From positions 1-64,000 of the forward strand of contig JAQXIW010000022.1 in NCBI GenBank assembly GCA_029007985.1: a stretch of 64,000 bases of DNA. The letters run 5' to 3'. How positions within the stretch are numbered: position 1 is the stretch's first letter; every line of letters begins with the position of its first letter. Of this stretch, positions 1 to 8,921 are shown one piece after another. A program made the translations under genes and the position numbers. Below the pieces are notes generated by a model that made no database searches, was not told where the DNA came from, and saw nothing but the letters and a program-made list of their open reading frames with translations. Source of the DNA: Oscillospiraceae bacterium. GTDB lineage: Bacteria; Bacillota; Clostridia; Oscillospirales; Ruminococcaceae.

Positions 1-39
1 CAAAGCCCCGTTTTATATATCTTTATTTTTTCGTTTTAA

Positions 40-903
40 CTATTCCTTTCCGGAATCCATCGCGGTAAGAACACCGGCGATGACAACCGCCGCGCAGCCG
101 CACATCGCTTTTGCGGATATTATGTCGCCGTAAACAATTACGCCGGATATCAGGCTGATAATCGGCTCTAAAAGGTTAATCATTGCCGCATTTGACGCGC
201 CTAAAACTCGTATTCCGTATGTGAGCAGAGCCAGGGCGGCAACGGTGCAGAACAGCCCGATAAAAGCCAGCAAAAGCCACGATTTCAGAGTCGGGCAAAA
301 GGCAAACTCACCGCCGACGACATTTTTTACACCGAAAAATACCGTGTTGATTGCGCTGATGTAAAAGACCACCACAAAGTTGTCAATATTCCGCAACTCG
401 CTCTTTTTATTCGCTATGACATATACCGCATAAGTCACACCTGAGAGCATAGCGTATACAACGCCGAGAAAATCCAAACGGGAAAAATCCGCCATCAAAA
501 ACAGACCTAACATAGCGACAACCGTCGATATTATTTTGAATTTCGTAGGTTTGTCTTTGAAAATCACAATCATCGCAACGGTGATTATCATCGGGTTTGT
601 AAAGTGAAACATCGTGGCGAGCCCGACCGGGATTCTCGTGTAAGATATTGTCAAAAACATACCGGTCAAGCCGTAGCCGATAATACCGATTACCGTCATC
701 TGTAAAAACCGGGCCGGGCTGACTTTCATATTTCTTTTTGTTATTATACACAGCAGCAATGAAAAGACAGCCGCCATAAAAAATCTGTTAAAGACATACG
801 CGCTGTTGCTCAGCCCCTCCCGCAATGCCATTTTTGCGAATATCGGCATAATTCCGTACAGGAAGCTGGCTAAAACTACAGATAAAACACCATTGGTTTT
901 CAT
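40..903 (-). CDS. EamA/DMT-family transporter (start taken at MKTNGVLS, not the longer ORF)
   Basis: Hydrophobic protein with repeated TM segments and an EamA-like pattern (VLASFLYGIMPIFAK...; MINLLEPIISLISGVIVYGD). Confidence 0.85.
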   Translation of the reverse strand: MKTNGVLSVVLASFLYGIMPIFAKMALREGLSNSAYVFNRFFMAAVFSLLLCIITKRNMKVSPARFLQMTVIGIIGYGLTGMFLTISYTRIPVGLATMFHFTNPMIITVAMIVIFKDKPTKFKIISTVVAMLGLFLMADFSRLDFLGVVYAMLSGVTYAVYVIANKKSELRNIDNFVVVFYISAINTVFFGVKNVVGGEFAFCPTLKSWLLLAFIGLFCTVAALALLTYGIRVLGASNAAMINLLEPIISLISGVIVYGDIISAKAMCGCAAVVIAGVLTAMDSGKE

Positions 904-1021
904 ATTTTTCTCCATCAAAAATAATATAGATATATTACATATTTTGCGTTGATATTTCAATACAAAAAATTGACAAAATATGTTATTATTAAACTATAAA
1001 ATACTATGAGGTTGCACATAT

Positions 1022-2386
1022 ATGAATTTGCCGAGTGAATTTCGGGATAAAATGAAAAGACTTTTAGGGGATGAATATGAGGATTTCCTAAAAGGATATG
1101 AAAATGAAAATTACTATTCTTTGAGAGTTAATACGCTTAAAGCGGACAGGGATAAATTTTTTGAGCAAAATTTGTTCAATCTGTCGCCGGTTCGGTGGTG
1201 CGACAGCGGATTTTATTACGATAACGAAACCCGACCGGGCAGACATCCTTATCATCACGCCGGGGTTTACTACATACAGGAGGCGTCGGCGATGGCTCCC
1301 CGGGCGTCAGCCGACATTCAAAAAGGGCAAAGAGTTTTGGATTTGTGCGCCGCACCGGGCGGCAAAAGCACACAGGCGGCGTGCTTGTTACAGGGCGAAG
1401 GCTTGCTTGTTTCCAACGAAATAGTGCCCTCCAGGGCAAAGATTCTTTCTCAAAACATTGAGAGAACAGGCGTTAAAAACTGCATAGTGACAAACGAAAA
1501 TCCAAAGGATTTGGAAAATCGCTTTCCGTATTTCTTTGACAGAATCATAGTGGACGCGCCTTGCTCAGGCGAGGGAATGTTCCGAAAGGATTCGGCGGCT
1601 GTTTCGGAATGGAGCCCGGCACAAGTGGAAATATGCGCCGCAAGGCAGTCTCATATTTTGGAATCCGCCCACAAAATGCTGGCGCCGAACGGCAAAATAG
1701 TTTATTCCACCTGTACTTTTTCGCCGGAGGAGAACGAATGCGTCATTGCTTATTTTCTTTCACGCCATCCGGAGTACACGGCGGAAAAACCGACGACATA
1801 CGGCTTTTTCACACCCGGCAATCCACGGTGGGCAAATGGCGAGCGGCGGCTTGAAAACACCGTTCATCTGTTTCCTCACAGGCTGAAAGGCGAGGGGCAT
1901 TTTGTCGCCCTGTTGCAAAAACACGGCGGCGACAGCGCAAAAATAAAATACGAAAAACCGTCCGCCGACAAAAAGGCATTGGCAGAATGGCAAAAATTTG
2001 AAAAAGAAACGCTTAAAGACATTCATTTTGAAAACATCACCCGGTACGGCAATTTCCTTTATTCTTTGCCGAAAGACGCCCCGAGCCTTGATAAAATTAA
2101 GGTCTTGAGAGCCGGTTTACAGCTGGGCGAAATAAAGAAAAACCGCTTTGAGCCGTCTCATTCGTTGGCAATGGCTCTGAAAAAAGAAAATGTTCGATGT
2201 GTTGAAGATATGCCGCTTTCCGACGAAAGAGTTATAAAATATCTGTGCGGAGAGGAAATCCCGACCGAAAACGCCGAAAAGGGCTACAGGCTGATCTGTG
2301 TGGACGGCTACGGTTTAGGCTGGGGCAAATGCGACGGAAACACAATAAAAAACCATTATCCAAAGGGATTGAGGATAATGAAATAA
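1022..2386 (+). CDS. NOL1/NOP2/Sun-family rRNA cytosine-C5 methyltransferase (RsmF-like)
   Basis: VLDLCAAPGGKSTQ, VDAPCSGEGMFRKD and STCTFSPEENE motifs. Confidence 0.92.
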   Translation: MNLPSEFRDKMKRLLGDEYEDFLKGYENENYYSLRVNTLKADRDKFFEQNLFNLSPVRWCDSGFYYDNETRPGRHPYHHAGVYYIQEASAMAPRASADIQKGQRVLDLCAAPGGKSTQAACLLQGEGLLVSNEIVPSRAKILSQNIERTGVKNCIVTNENPKDLENRFPYFFDRIIVDAPCSGEGMFRKDSAAVSEWSPAQVEICAARQSHILESAHKMLAPNGKIVYSTCTFSPEENECVIAYFLSRHPEYTAEKPTTYGFFTPGNPRWANGERRLENTVHLFPHRLKGEGHFVALLQKHGGDSAKIKYEKPSADKKALAEWQKFEKETLKDIHFENITRYGNFLYSLPKDAPSLDKIKVLRAGLQLGEIKKNRFEPSHSLAMALKKENVRCVEDMPLSDERVIKYLCGEEIPTENAEKGYRLICVDGYGLGWGKCDGNTIKNHYPKGLRIMK

Positions 2387-2404
2387 AATATAAGGAGAAC
2401 CGCA

Positions 2405-3040
2405 ATGAAAAATGTAAAAATCACTTGGCTCGGTCACGCCTGTTTTGAAATATCCGGGGGTGGATATACGGTCGTTACAGACCCGTTTGAAGACGGCTCA
2501 GTAAACGGAATAGGCAATGTCAGAACAGAGGCAAATGCCGTCTATTGCTCGCATTCACACCACGACCACAACGCCGTAGACTGCGTTACCTTAAAACAGA
2601 CGGACGCACAGCCGCCGATTGTCAGCGAAATCTCCACCTTCCACGACGGCGAAAACGGCGCAAAAAGAGGCGCAAACACCGTGAGAGTATTTGACTTTGA
2701 CGGGGTGAGAGTGGGACATTTCGGCGATTTGGGACATGCTCTGTCGGAGGAACAAATAAAAGAAATAGGCAAATTGGACGCTGCTCTCATGCCGGTAGGC
2801 GGCTTTTACACAATCGACGCAGAGACGGCAAAAACCGTATTTGATAAACTCGGCGCGAAAATAATGATACCTATGCACTACCGCACAGACGATTTCGGAT
2901 TCCCGGTTATTGCCCATATTGACGATGTTGTAAAGGCGCTCGGCGATGTGACTGTCACAAATACAAGCGAACTGACCGTCGGCGAGGACACCCGGCCGGG
3001 CATATATGTTCTGACTCCGAAGCTTATGCAAAAAAAGTAA
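2405..3040 (+). CDS. Metallo-beta-lactamase-fold hydrolase (UlaG/UPF0173-like)
   Basis: ITWLGHACFEI and SHSHHDHNA metal-binding motif. Confidence 0.85.
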   Translation: MKNVKITWLGHACFEISGGGYTVVTDPFEDGSVNGIGNVRTEANAVYCSHSHHDHNAVDCVTLKQTDAQPPIVSEISTFHDGENGAKRGANTVRVFDFDGVRVGHFGDLGHALSEEQIKEIGKLDAALMPVGGFYTIDAETAKTVFDKLGAKIMIPMHYRTDDFGFPVIAHIDDVVKALGDVTVTNTSELTVGEDTRPGIYVLTPKLMQKK

Positions 3041-3045
3041 AATAA

Positions 3046-3095
3046 AAAATCCGACACGCGCCTCAAGTCCTTTCTTTCGGGCGCGTATCGGAAGC
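3046..3095 (-). terminator. Rho-independent terminator of the minus-strand small ORF
   Basis: tccgacacgcgcc...ggcgcgtatcgga arms; read on the minus strand the one mismatch becomes G.U and a T-run follows (tcggattttttatttt). Confidence 0.65.
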
Positions 3096-3101
3096 TTCTG
3101 T

Positions 3102-3395
3102 TTATTTGAATTCTTCCCGGTCGTATGTGTATTCGCTGCGCTTTTTTTCAATCAGTCTTGCCGTCTCTTCGGCATCCGCCGCTTTCTTTTCTTTCAAAAG
3201 TTTGTTTGACATGTAAATGCAAGGTATGACGATGGCGATAAGTACGGCGCCGACGACGGCGAGCATCCAGTTAATTGCCGCCCATTGAGAAAACGGAGCC
3301 AATCTGAAGGCTTTTCTGACATTGTTGACGCCTAAATAAAGCCGGCAAAGCCCTACAAAAGCAAATCTCAGATATCCGGGGTCTTTTTTGTTCAT
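3102..3395 (-). CDS. Small uncharacterised membrane protein
   Basis: 97 aa from MNKKDPGYLRF; one strong TM (MLAVVGAVLIAIVIPCIYM) followed by a charged tail; own terminator. Confidence 0.6.
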   Translation of the reverse strand: MNKKDPGYLRFAFVGLCRLYLGVNNVRKAFRLAPFSQWAAINWMLAVVGAVLIAIVIPCIYMSNKLLKEKKAADAEETARLIEKKRSEYTYDREEFK

Positions 3396-3461
3396 AGCAC
3401 ACCTCTCAAATAAGCGATAAAACAATTATATACCAAAAATGGCAATAATTAAAGCATTGTA

Positions 3462-3490
3462 TTGAAAAAATACCGAAAAAAGAATATACT
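3462..3490 (+). promoter_or_regulatory. sigmaA-type promoter for the phosphoribosyltransferase gene
   Basis: TTGAAA (3462-3467) - 17 nt - TATACT (3485-3490). Confidence 0.7.
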
Positions 3491-3534
3491 TATTTACGGA
3501 TAAAAGCCTTTCGGGCTGTTAAAAGGAGTAAAAT

Positions 3535-4110
3535 ATGGAAATTAAGTACACAGGTCAGGAATATTACGATATTGATCTCGCCGGCAGAAAAGAGCGCCTT
3601 GTCATTGCGCCTATCACGCCGTCATTCCACATTGCCAGCTTTGTTTTGCTGGGCAACACAGAACTTACTAACTACTGTGCGGACATTCTTGCCGAAAAAA
3701 TAAAGGATGTAGACTGCGATTACATCGTGTGCCCGGAGGCAAAGGTCTTGCCGCTTGCACAGGCTATTTGCACTAAACTCGGCAACAAGGAATTTGTTGT
3801 TTTCAGAAAGGGAGCAAAAGCTTATATGCTGGACCCTATCGAAACACAGGTAAAGTCAATAACGACTCTTCAAGTTCAAAAAATGGTAGTCGACGGTGTC
3901 GACGCAAAGAAAATCAGAGGCAAAAAAGTGCTCTTGCTTGATGATGTTGTTTCAACAGGCGGCACTTTCCACGCAATGAAAACTCTCACCGACAAGCTTG
4001 AATGTGAGATAGTCGGCTATGCGGCGGCTCTCAGAGAGGGTACGGATTTCCCGTCTGACAATCTCTACTACATTCGGGATCTGCCTGTATTCGTAGGCGA
4101 AAAAGAATGA
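3535..4110 (+). CDS. Phosphoribosyltransferase family protein (APRT-like)
   Basis: PRPP-binding motif VLLLDDVVSTGGT. Confidence 0.85.
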   Translation: MEIKYTGQEYYDIDLAGRKERLVIAPITPSFHIASFVLLGNTELTNYCADILAEKIKDVDCDYIVCPEAKVLPLAQAICTKLGNKEFVVFRKGAKAYMLDPIETQVKSITTLQVQKMVVDGVDAKKIRGKKVLLLDDVVSTGGTFHAMKTLTDKLECEIVGYAAALREGTDFPSDNLYYIRDLPVFVGEKE

Positions 4111-4120
4111 CATAAAATCA

Positions 4121-4148
4121 GGGTATCCGCAAGGATACCCTTTTTTGT
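4121..4148. terminator. Bidirectional terminator between convergent genes
   Basis: GGGTATCC-GCAA-GGATACCC followed by TTTTTT. Confidence 0.9.
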
Positions 4149-4783
4149 TATTCGCCCCGATGCAACACTCTGTATGAAAGAGACATCAAATTGTCTCTTA
4201 AATGGACATTTTCCACTATCAAACTGCTGTCCAAAACCGAGAAATTAAAGTGAGAATAATTCCATATACCTTTAACGCCGGAGTTTATAATGTGCTCCGA
4301 GATAGCCTTTGCTTTTTCTCTGCCGGTGCATACGACTATTATGTCGACATTGTTCTCTTTGCAGAAACTTTCCAAATCTTCTATAGGCTTTACCGTAATG
4401 CCCAAGTGTTCTTCGCCCACCTTTTCATCCTCGGTGTCGAACAGACCTATCAGCTCGATTGCGGTGTGTTCCCGCCGGATAAACTGAGCGACAGGCAGAC
4501 CCATATTGTCTACGCCCACCAAAACCGCATGAAGTTTATTTTCCGGAAAAAGAAGATGCTCAATCTGTTCGAGCAAAAGTTCTGTTGAATAGCCGACGCC
4601 CTGCTGACCGAAACCGCCGAAGCAGTTAAAATCCTGTCTGACCTGGCTTGAAGTTGAGCCCAAAATTTTAGCCAGCTGACTTGATGAAATGTGTTTAACC
4701 CCGTTTGCGTTGAGTTCCGATAAATATCTGTAATAGCGCGGAAGACGGCGTATTACAGGTAACGATGCTTTATTGTTTGACAT
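4148..4783 (-). CDS. rex: Redox-sensing transcriptional repressor Rex
   Basis: VIRRLPRYYRYLSEL...ISSSQLAKILGSTSSQVRQDFNCFGGFGQQGVGY, Rossmann domain VLVGVDNMG. Confidence 0.95.
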   Translation of the reverse strand: MSNNKASLPVIRRLPRYYRYLSELNANGVKHISSSQLAKILGSTSSQVRQDFNCFGGFGQQGVGYSTELLLEQIEHLLFPENKLHAVLVGVDNMGLPVAQFIRREHTAIELIGLFDTEDEKVGEEHLGITVKPIEDLESFCKENNVDIIVVCTGREKAKAISEHIINSGVKGIWNYSHFNFSVLDSSLIVENVHLRDNLMSLSYRVLHRGE

Positions 4784-4818
4784 ATGCGTAACCTTGCCTT
4801 TGTGTATCATATGATAAT

Positions 4819-4858
4819 ATTATACTTATTTCGTATAAGTTTGTCAAATTTTAGACAA
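4819..4858 (-). promoter_or_regulatory. rex promoter with overlapping Rex-like operator
   Basis: Minus strand TTGACA-17-TATAAT; TTGTCAAATTTTAGACAA (4841-4858) resembles TTGTnAAnnnnTTnACAA and overlaps the -35. Confidence 0.75.
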
Positions 4859-5048
4859 ACTTTTTTATGAAAGGTTTATTATGCCGTATAACACAACTAT
4901 GCTCAAAAGAAACGACAACCTCCGACACGCCGCACACTGAGCCAACGCATAAAATATTGTTTCAAAAACTTGTGTTTTGTGGTATTATATTATACAAGGG
5001 AATTTATGCAAAACTCAGTTATCATATATATTATTTAGAGGGAAATAA

Positions 5049-7790
5049 ATGGCAAATAAAACCGCAAAAAAACAGGCCGCCAAAAAACCGGCGGCAAAAA
5101 ATAAACAGTCAAAACCGTCGACGGCAAAAAGAGGCAGACCGTCAAAACAGGCTAAAAGAAAAGCCGAGATTGACCGCCTTTGGAGCATCGTTATGTTCGC
5201 AGCCGGCGCGCTTATAACAGCCATGACTTTAATACCGGGCGACAATTTGTGGGCGGTGCTGCGCTCTCAACTGTTCGGCGTATTCGGCACCACCGCATAC
5301 ATAGTCGGCCCTGTCATAATATACATAGGCTGTCTGACATTCAACGAAAAGCCGGTCAGAATTAAATTTCTCTGGGCATTTCGGTTTGTTTTGCTTGCGT
5401 CTAATTTGATACACATTATGTTTGTCGGCGAAACCGCGGCGGAAAACGCCGTCCGGGCTATGAAATTATTACACAGTCACGGCATGAATAATAAAATCAG
5501 CGGCGGAGCGCTATCGTGGCTTATCGCATACCCTATGGGCAAACACTTCGGCTTGTTGCCGGCAAGAATAACGATACTCATTCTCACAATTACATTCTTT
5601 ATGCTTTTGACGGATACGACTCCGTTTGAAATATATAAGAGAGCACAGCAAAAAGCCAAGGAAGAGGCTGAGAAACTCCGCGTTGAAAACGAAAAAATCA
5701 AGGCTGAAAAAGAGCGGCGCAGACTTGAAAAAGAGAAAAAGAAATTAGAGGCCGAAAGAGAGGCGGAGATTCTTGAGCTGACAAAGCCGAAGGCCAAACC
5801 GAGAATTGATTTTGATTTGGACAGCCCGAAAAATACCGAGCCGGAAAAATCGGTTGAAGTTTTACCGAAAGAGAATACCGAAAACAATCCTGACGCCGAC
5901 GATGAGTTCAAAACTATTTTTGACTCAATCCAGGCTAAAAAGCACAGCGCATCACCCGATATTGTGACCGCCGAAACGGCAGTCGAGACAAAGGAAAACA
6001 CGGATTTGGACGATGTGCTGTCGGTGTTGGACGAAAAGAAACCGGAAATAAAGAAAAATCCTTATATGTCCGTTTCAACGGACGGCGATACAGCACCGCA
6101 GAGAGATATAAAGGCGGAAAAAAAGGCAAACACACTGACACAGGCTGAAAAAGACGCTATTTTGCCGCTGAGTGAAACGGCGGACACCGAGAGAAAACAG
6201 GTCTACAAAAATCCGCCGATAGAGCTGTTTGACGAGCCGAAAGCCAAGACCGGCGACGGTGACGATTCGATAGTCGAAAACGCCCGCATACTTGTTGACA
6301 CGCTGAAAAGCTTCGGCGTAGAGACGGAAATCACGGATTATTCCAGAGGCCCTGCTGTCACAAGATACGAGTTAAGGCCGAAAACAGGCGTGAAAATCAG
6401 CCGAATCACCTCCTTGGCGGACGATATTGCTCTGAATTTGGCTACATCCGGCGTTCGTATAGAGGCGCCTATACCGGGCAAGGCGGCTGTGGGGATAGAA
6501 GTCCCTAACCGCGCAGGCAACTCGGTATTCATCAGGTCGATTCTCAAATCGTCGGAATTCCGTAACGCCAAAAACAGCCCTCTGACCATTGCGCTGGGCG
6601 AGGGCATAGACGGCATGCCTGTGGTGACGGACTTAACAAAAATGCCACACTTGCTGATTGCCGGCTCCACCGGCAGCGGTAAATCAGTGTGCATAAACTC
6701 AATAATAATGAGTTTTATTTACAAGTCCACGCCGGACGAGGTCAAACTCATTCTCATTGACCCAAAGGTTGTCGAACTCGCCGAATACAACGGCATACCG
6801 CATTTGCTTATGCCGGTGGTCACCGAGCCGAAAAAGGCCGCCGGAGCTCTTGGCGGAGCTGTCGCCGAAATGGAAAAAAGATATCTCCAATTTGCCCAGA
6901 GCCGTGTTAGAGATATAAAGAGCTATAATGTATTTGCCGAAAATTACGAAAAGGCGAAACGGGAAAACCCGTCTCTGTTTGAAGAATACACACAGCAAAG
7001 ACTCAATCAAATGTCGAGTGCGGAGCTTGAGGAATTGGAGGCGGAATACCCGGATTTATACATTTATTTCGGCAAAGAGATACAAAAAATGCCGTATATT
7101 GCGGTTGTGATAGACGAGCTGGCGGACTTGATGATGGTATGCGGTAAAGAGGTCGAAGACTATATTTGCCGTCTTGCCCAAAAAGCCCGTGCTGCCGGTA
7201 TCCACCTTGTCGTCGCCACACAGAGACCGTCGGTCGATGTTATCACAGGTCTTATCAAAGCCAACATTCCTGCCAGAATTGCCTTTGCCGTATCCAGTGC
7301 AATAGACAGCCGCACGATTTTGGATTCAGCCGGCGCGGAAAAGCTGTTGGGCAACGGCGATATGCTGTTTTTGCCTATCGGCGCGGCTAAACCTGTCAGA
7401 GTACAGGGCACTTGGGTAAAAGACGCGGAAATTTCGCGAGTAATCTCCTATGTAAAGAAAGAGCAGAAAGCCGATTACAGCGATGAAATGATAGAAAATA
7501 TGAACAAGTTTATCCCAAAGGGGAAAACCGGTGACATGAGTGCGTCCGGCGACGGCGAGAGCGAAAACGACGAAATGTTTGACGCGGCGTGTGAAACCGT
7601 CATTGAGGCAGGTCAGGCTTCCACTTCGCTTTTGCAGAGAAAGTTAAAGCTCGGTTATGCGCGAGCGGCTCGTATTATGGACCAGATGGAACGGGCGGGC
7701 ATAGTCGGCGCCTACGAGGGCTCAAAGCCGCGACAGGTAAAAATCACCCCGGAACAGTGGATGGAAATGAAGATAACAAAAAATGACTGA
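5049..7790 (+). CDS. FtsK/SpoIIIE-family DNA translocase
   Basis: Four N-terminal TMs, coiled-coil linker, PHLLIAGSTGSGKS Walker A, gamma winged-helix domain at the C-terminus. Confidence 0.95.
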   Translation: MANKTAKKQAAKKPAAKNKQSKPSTAKRGRPSKQAKRKAEIDRLWSIVMFAAGALITAMTLIPGDNLWAVLRSQLFGVFGTTAYIVGPVIIYIGCLTFNEKPVRIKFLWAFRFVLLASNLIHIMFVGETAAENAVRAMKLLHSHGMNNKISGGALSWLIAYPMGKHFGLLPARITILILTITFFMLLTDTTPFEIYKRAQQKAKEEAEKLRVENEKIKAEKERRRLEKEKKKLEAEREAEILELTKPKAKPRIDFDLDSPKNTEPEKSVEVLPKENTENNPDADDEFKTIFDSIQAKKHSASPDIVTAETAVETKENTDLDDVLSVLDEKKPEIKKNPYMSVSTDGDTAPQRDIKAEKKANTLTQAEKDAILPLSETADTERKQVYKNPPIELFDEPKAKTGDGDDSIVENARILVDTLKSFGVETEITDYSRGPAVTRYELRPKTGVKISRITSLADDIALNLATSGVRIEAPIPGKAAVGIEVPNRAGNSVFIRSILKSSEFRNAKNSPLTIALGEGIDGMPVVTDLTKMPHLLIAGSTGSGKSVCINSIIMSFIYKSTPDEVKLILIDPKVVELAEYNGIPHLLMPVVTEPKKAAGALGGAVAEMEKRYLQFAQSRVRDIKSYNVFAENYEKAKRENPSLFEEYTQQRLNQMSSAELEELEAEYPDLYIYFGKEIQKMPYIAVVIDELADLMMVCGKEVEDYICRLAQKARAAGIHLVVATQRPSVDVITGLIKANIPARIAFAVSSAIDSRTILDSAGAEKLLGNGDMLFLPIGAAKPVRVQGTWVKDAEISRVISYVKKEQKADYSDEMIENMNKFIPKGKTGDMSASGDGESENDEMFDAACETVIEAGQASTSLLQRKLKLGYARAARIMDQMERAGIVGAYEGSKPRQVKITPEQWMEMKITKND

Positions 7791-8724
7791 GCGCAAAAAC
7801 ACTTCACGAACAATTAAAATTTTGACTGCCGCAATCGGATTATGCTGTGTTTTGCTGTGCGGATTTTTCGCCGTATATCTTCTCAAAGACAACGGCACGG
7901 TCGATTTGAACGGCGACACTCTGACAATTCTTAATGTGGGTCAGGCAAAGTGCGCCGTCATACAATCCGACGGCAGATATGCCGTAATAGACGCAGGTCA
8001 AGACGGTAACGCCGGTGATATACTGACTTATCTTGAAAGCAAAAATGTTACAAGGATTGATGTTTTGGCGATTACTCACTTTCACACCGACCACACCTCC
8101 GCCGTGAAGGCTCTGCTGGATAAGTACGAGGTCGGCGTTTTGCTGATACCTAATTTGTCGGCGGAAAACACCCCGGCTACCAAATTTTTTGAAATGCTGA
8201 TTGAAATGTCGGAAGACGGAAAATTGAGCATCGAGACCGCGCAAAAGGGCGAAGAATACAATGTGGGAAACGGCAAGATAAAAGTATTGGCGGATACGGT
8301 TAATTCGACTGAGGCGGAATGTCCCGAAAGCGACAAAAGAATAAACAACACCTCGATTTGTCTGTCCTTTACACAGGGAGATTTTGTGTATGTGGAAACA
8401 GGAGACGCGGAAAGCGATGTCGAAAAGCGGATATTAAATGATATACCGAAAAATGTCACGGTATTCAACGCGTCGCATCACGGCTCGGGCGACTCAAACT
8501 GCAAAGAGTTTTTAGACAGGCTGAACCCCGAAAATATTACAATTTCCTGCGGCAAGGACAACAAATACAATCACCCGTCGGAAAGTTTTCTCAAACTGCT
8601 CAACGACGAACACCGCAGATACTATATCACTTGGCAATGCGGCGACATAACATTCTCGATAAATCAAAAAACTTTACTCAAAACAGACGAAAATGAAAAT
8701 CAAAAAACAATCCATATTGCATAA
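7783..8724 (+). CDS. ComEC/Rec2-like metallo-beta-lactamase hydrolase, single N-terminal TM
   Basis: LTILNVGQAKCAVIQSDGRYAVIDAG, THFHTDHTSAV, NASHHGSGDSN. Confidence 0.88.
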   Translation: MTERKNTSRTIKILTAAIGLCCVLLCGFFAVYLLKDNGTVDLNGDTLTILNVGQAKCAVIQSDGRYAVIDAGQDGNAGDILTYLESKNVTRIDVLAITHFHTDHTSAVKALLDKYEVGVLLIPNLSAENTPATKFFEMLIEMSEDGKLSIETAQKGEEYNVGNGKIKVLADTVNSTEAECPESDKRINNTSICLSFTQGDFVYVETGDAESDVEKRILNDIPKNVTVFNASHHGSGDSNCKEFLDRLNPENITISCGKDNKYNHPSESFLKLLNDEHRRYYITWQCGDITFSINQKTLLKTDENENQKTIHIA

Positions 8725-8863
8725 GCTGTTCAAAACAAACGCGGTAAAAAACAGCACACAGGACGAAAAAGTGATAGAAATGAACGCCGAGACCCCTGAA
8801 AAAACGGCGGAAAAAAGAAAAAATCTGCACGACAGATTGCAGAACACAAAAAAGAATAAATAA
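8693..8863 (+). CDS. Possible 56-aa basic protein overlapping the end of the ComEC-like gene (below the ORF-track cutoff)
   Basis: Translation MKIKKQSILHKLFKTNAVKNSTQDEKVIEMNAETPEKTAEKRKNLHDRLQNTKKNK; fills the gap up to the terminator. Confidence 0.4.
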   Translation: MKIKKQSILHKLFKTNAVKNSTQDEKVIEMNAETPEKTAEKRKNLHDRLQNTKKNK

Positions 8864-8867
8864 AAAT

Positions 8868-8918
8868 AATTCCGATAACCTCCCCAAGCCGAAAGGCAGC
8901 GTGGTGATAATCGGAATT
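8868..8918. terminator. Long structured inverted repeat between convergent genes
   Basis: AATTCCGAT ... ATCGGAATT 9-bp arms with internal GCC-GAAA-GGC hairpin, T-rich flanks both sides. Confidence 0.7.
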
Positions 8919-8921
8919 CTT

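Noticed and set aside
7783-8724. Full competence channel ComEC
   Set aside because: Only the metallo-beta-lactamase domain with one TM is present; no competence TM domain, so called ComEC-like hydrolase only
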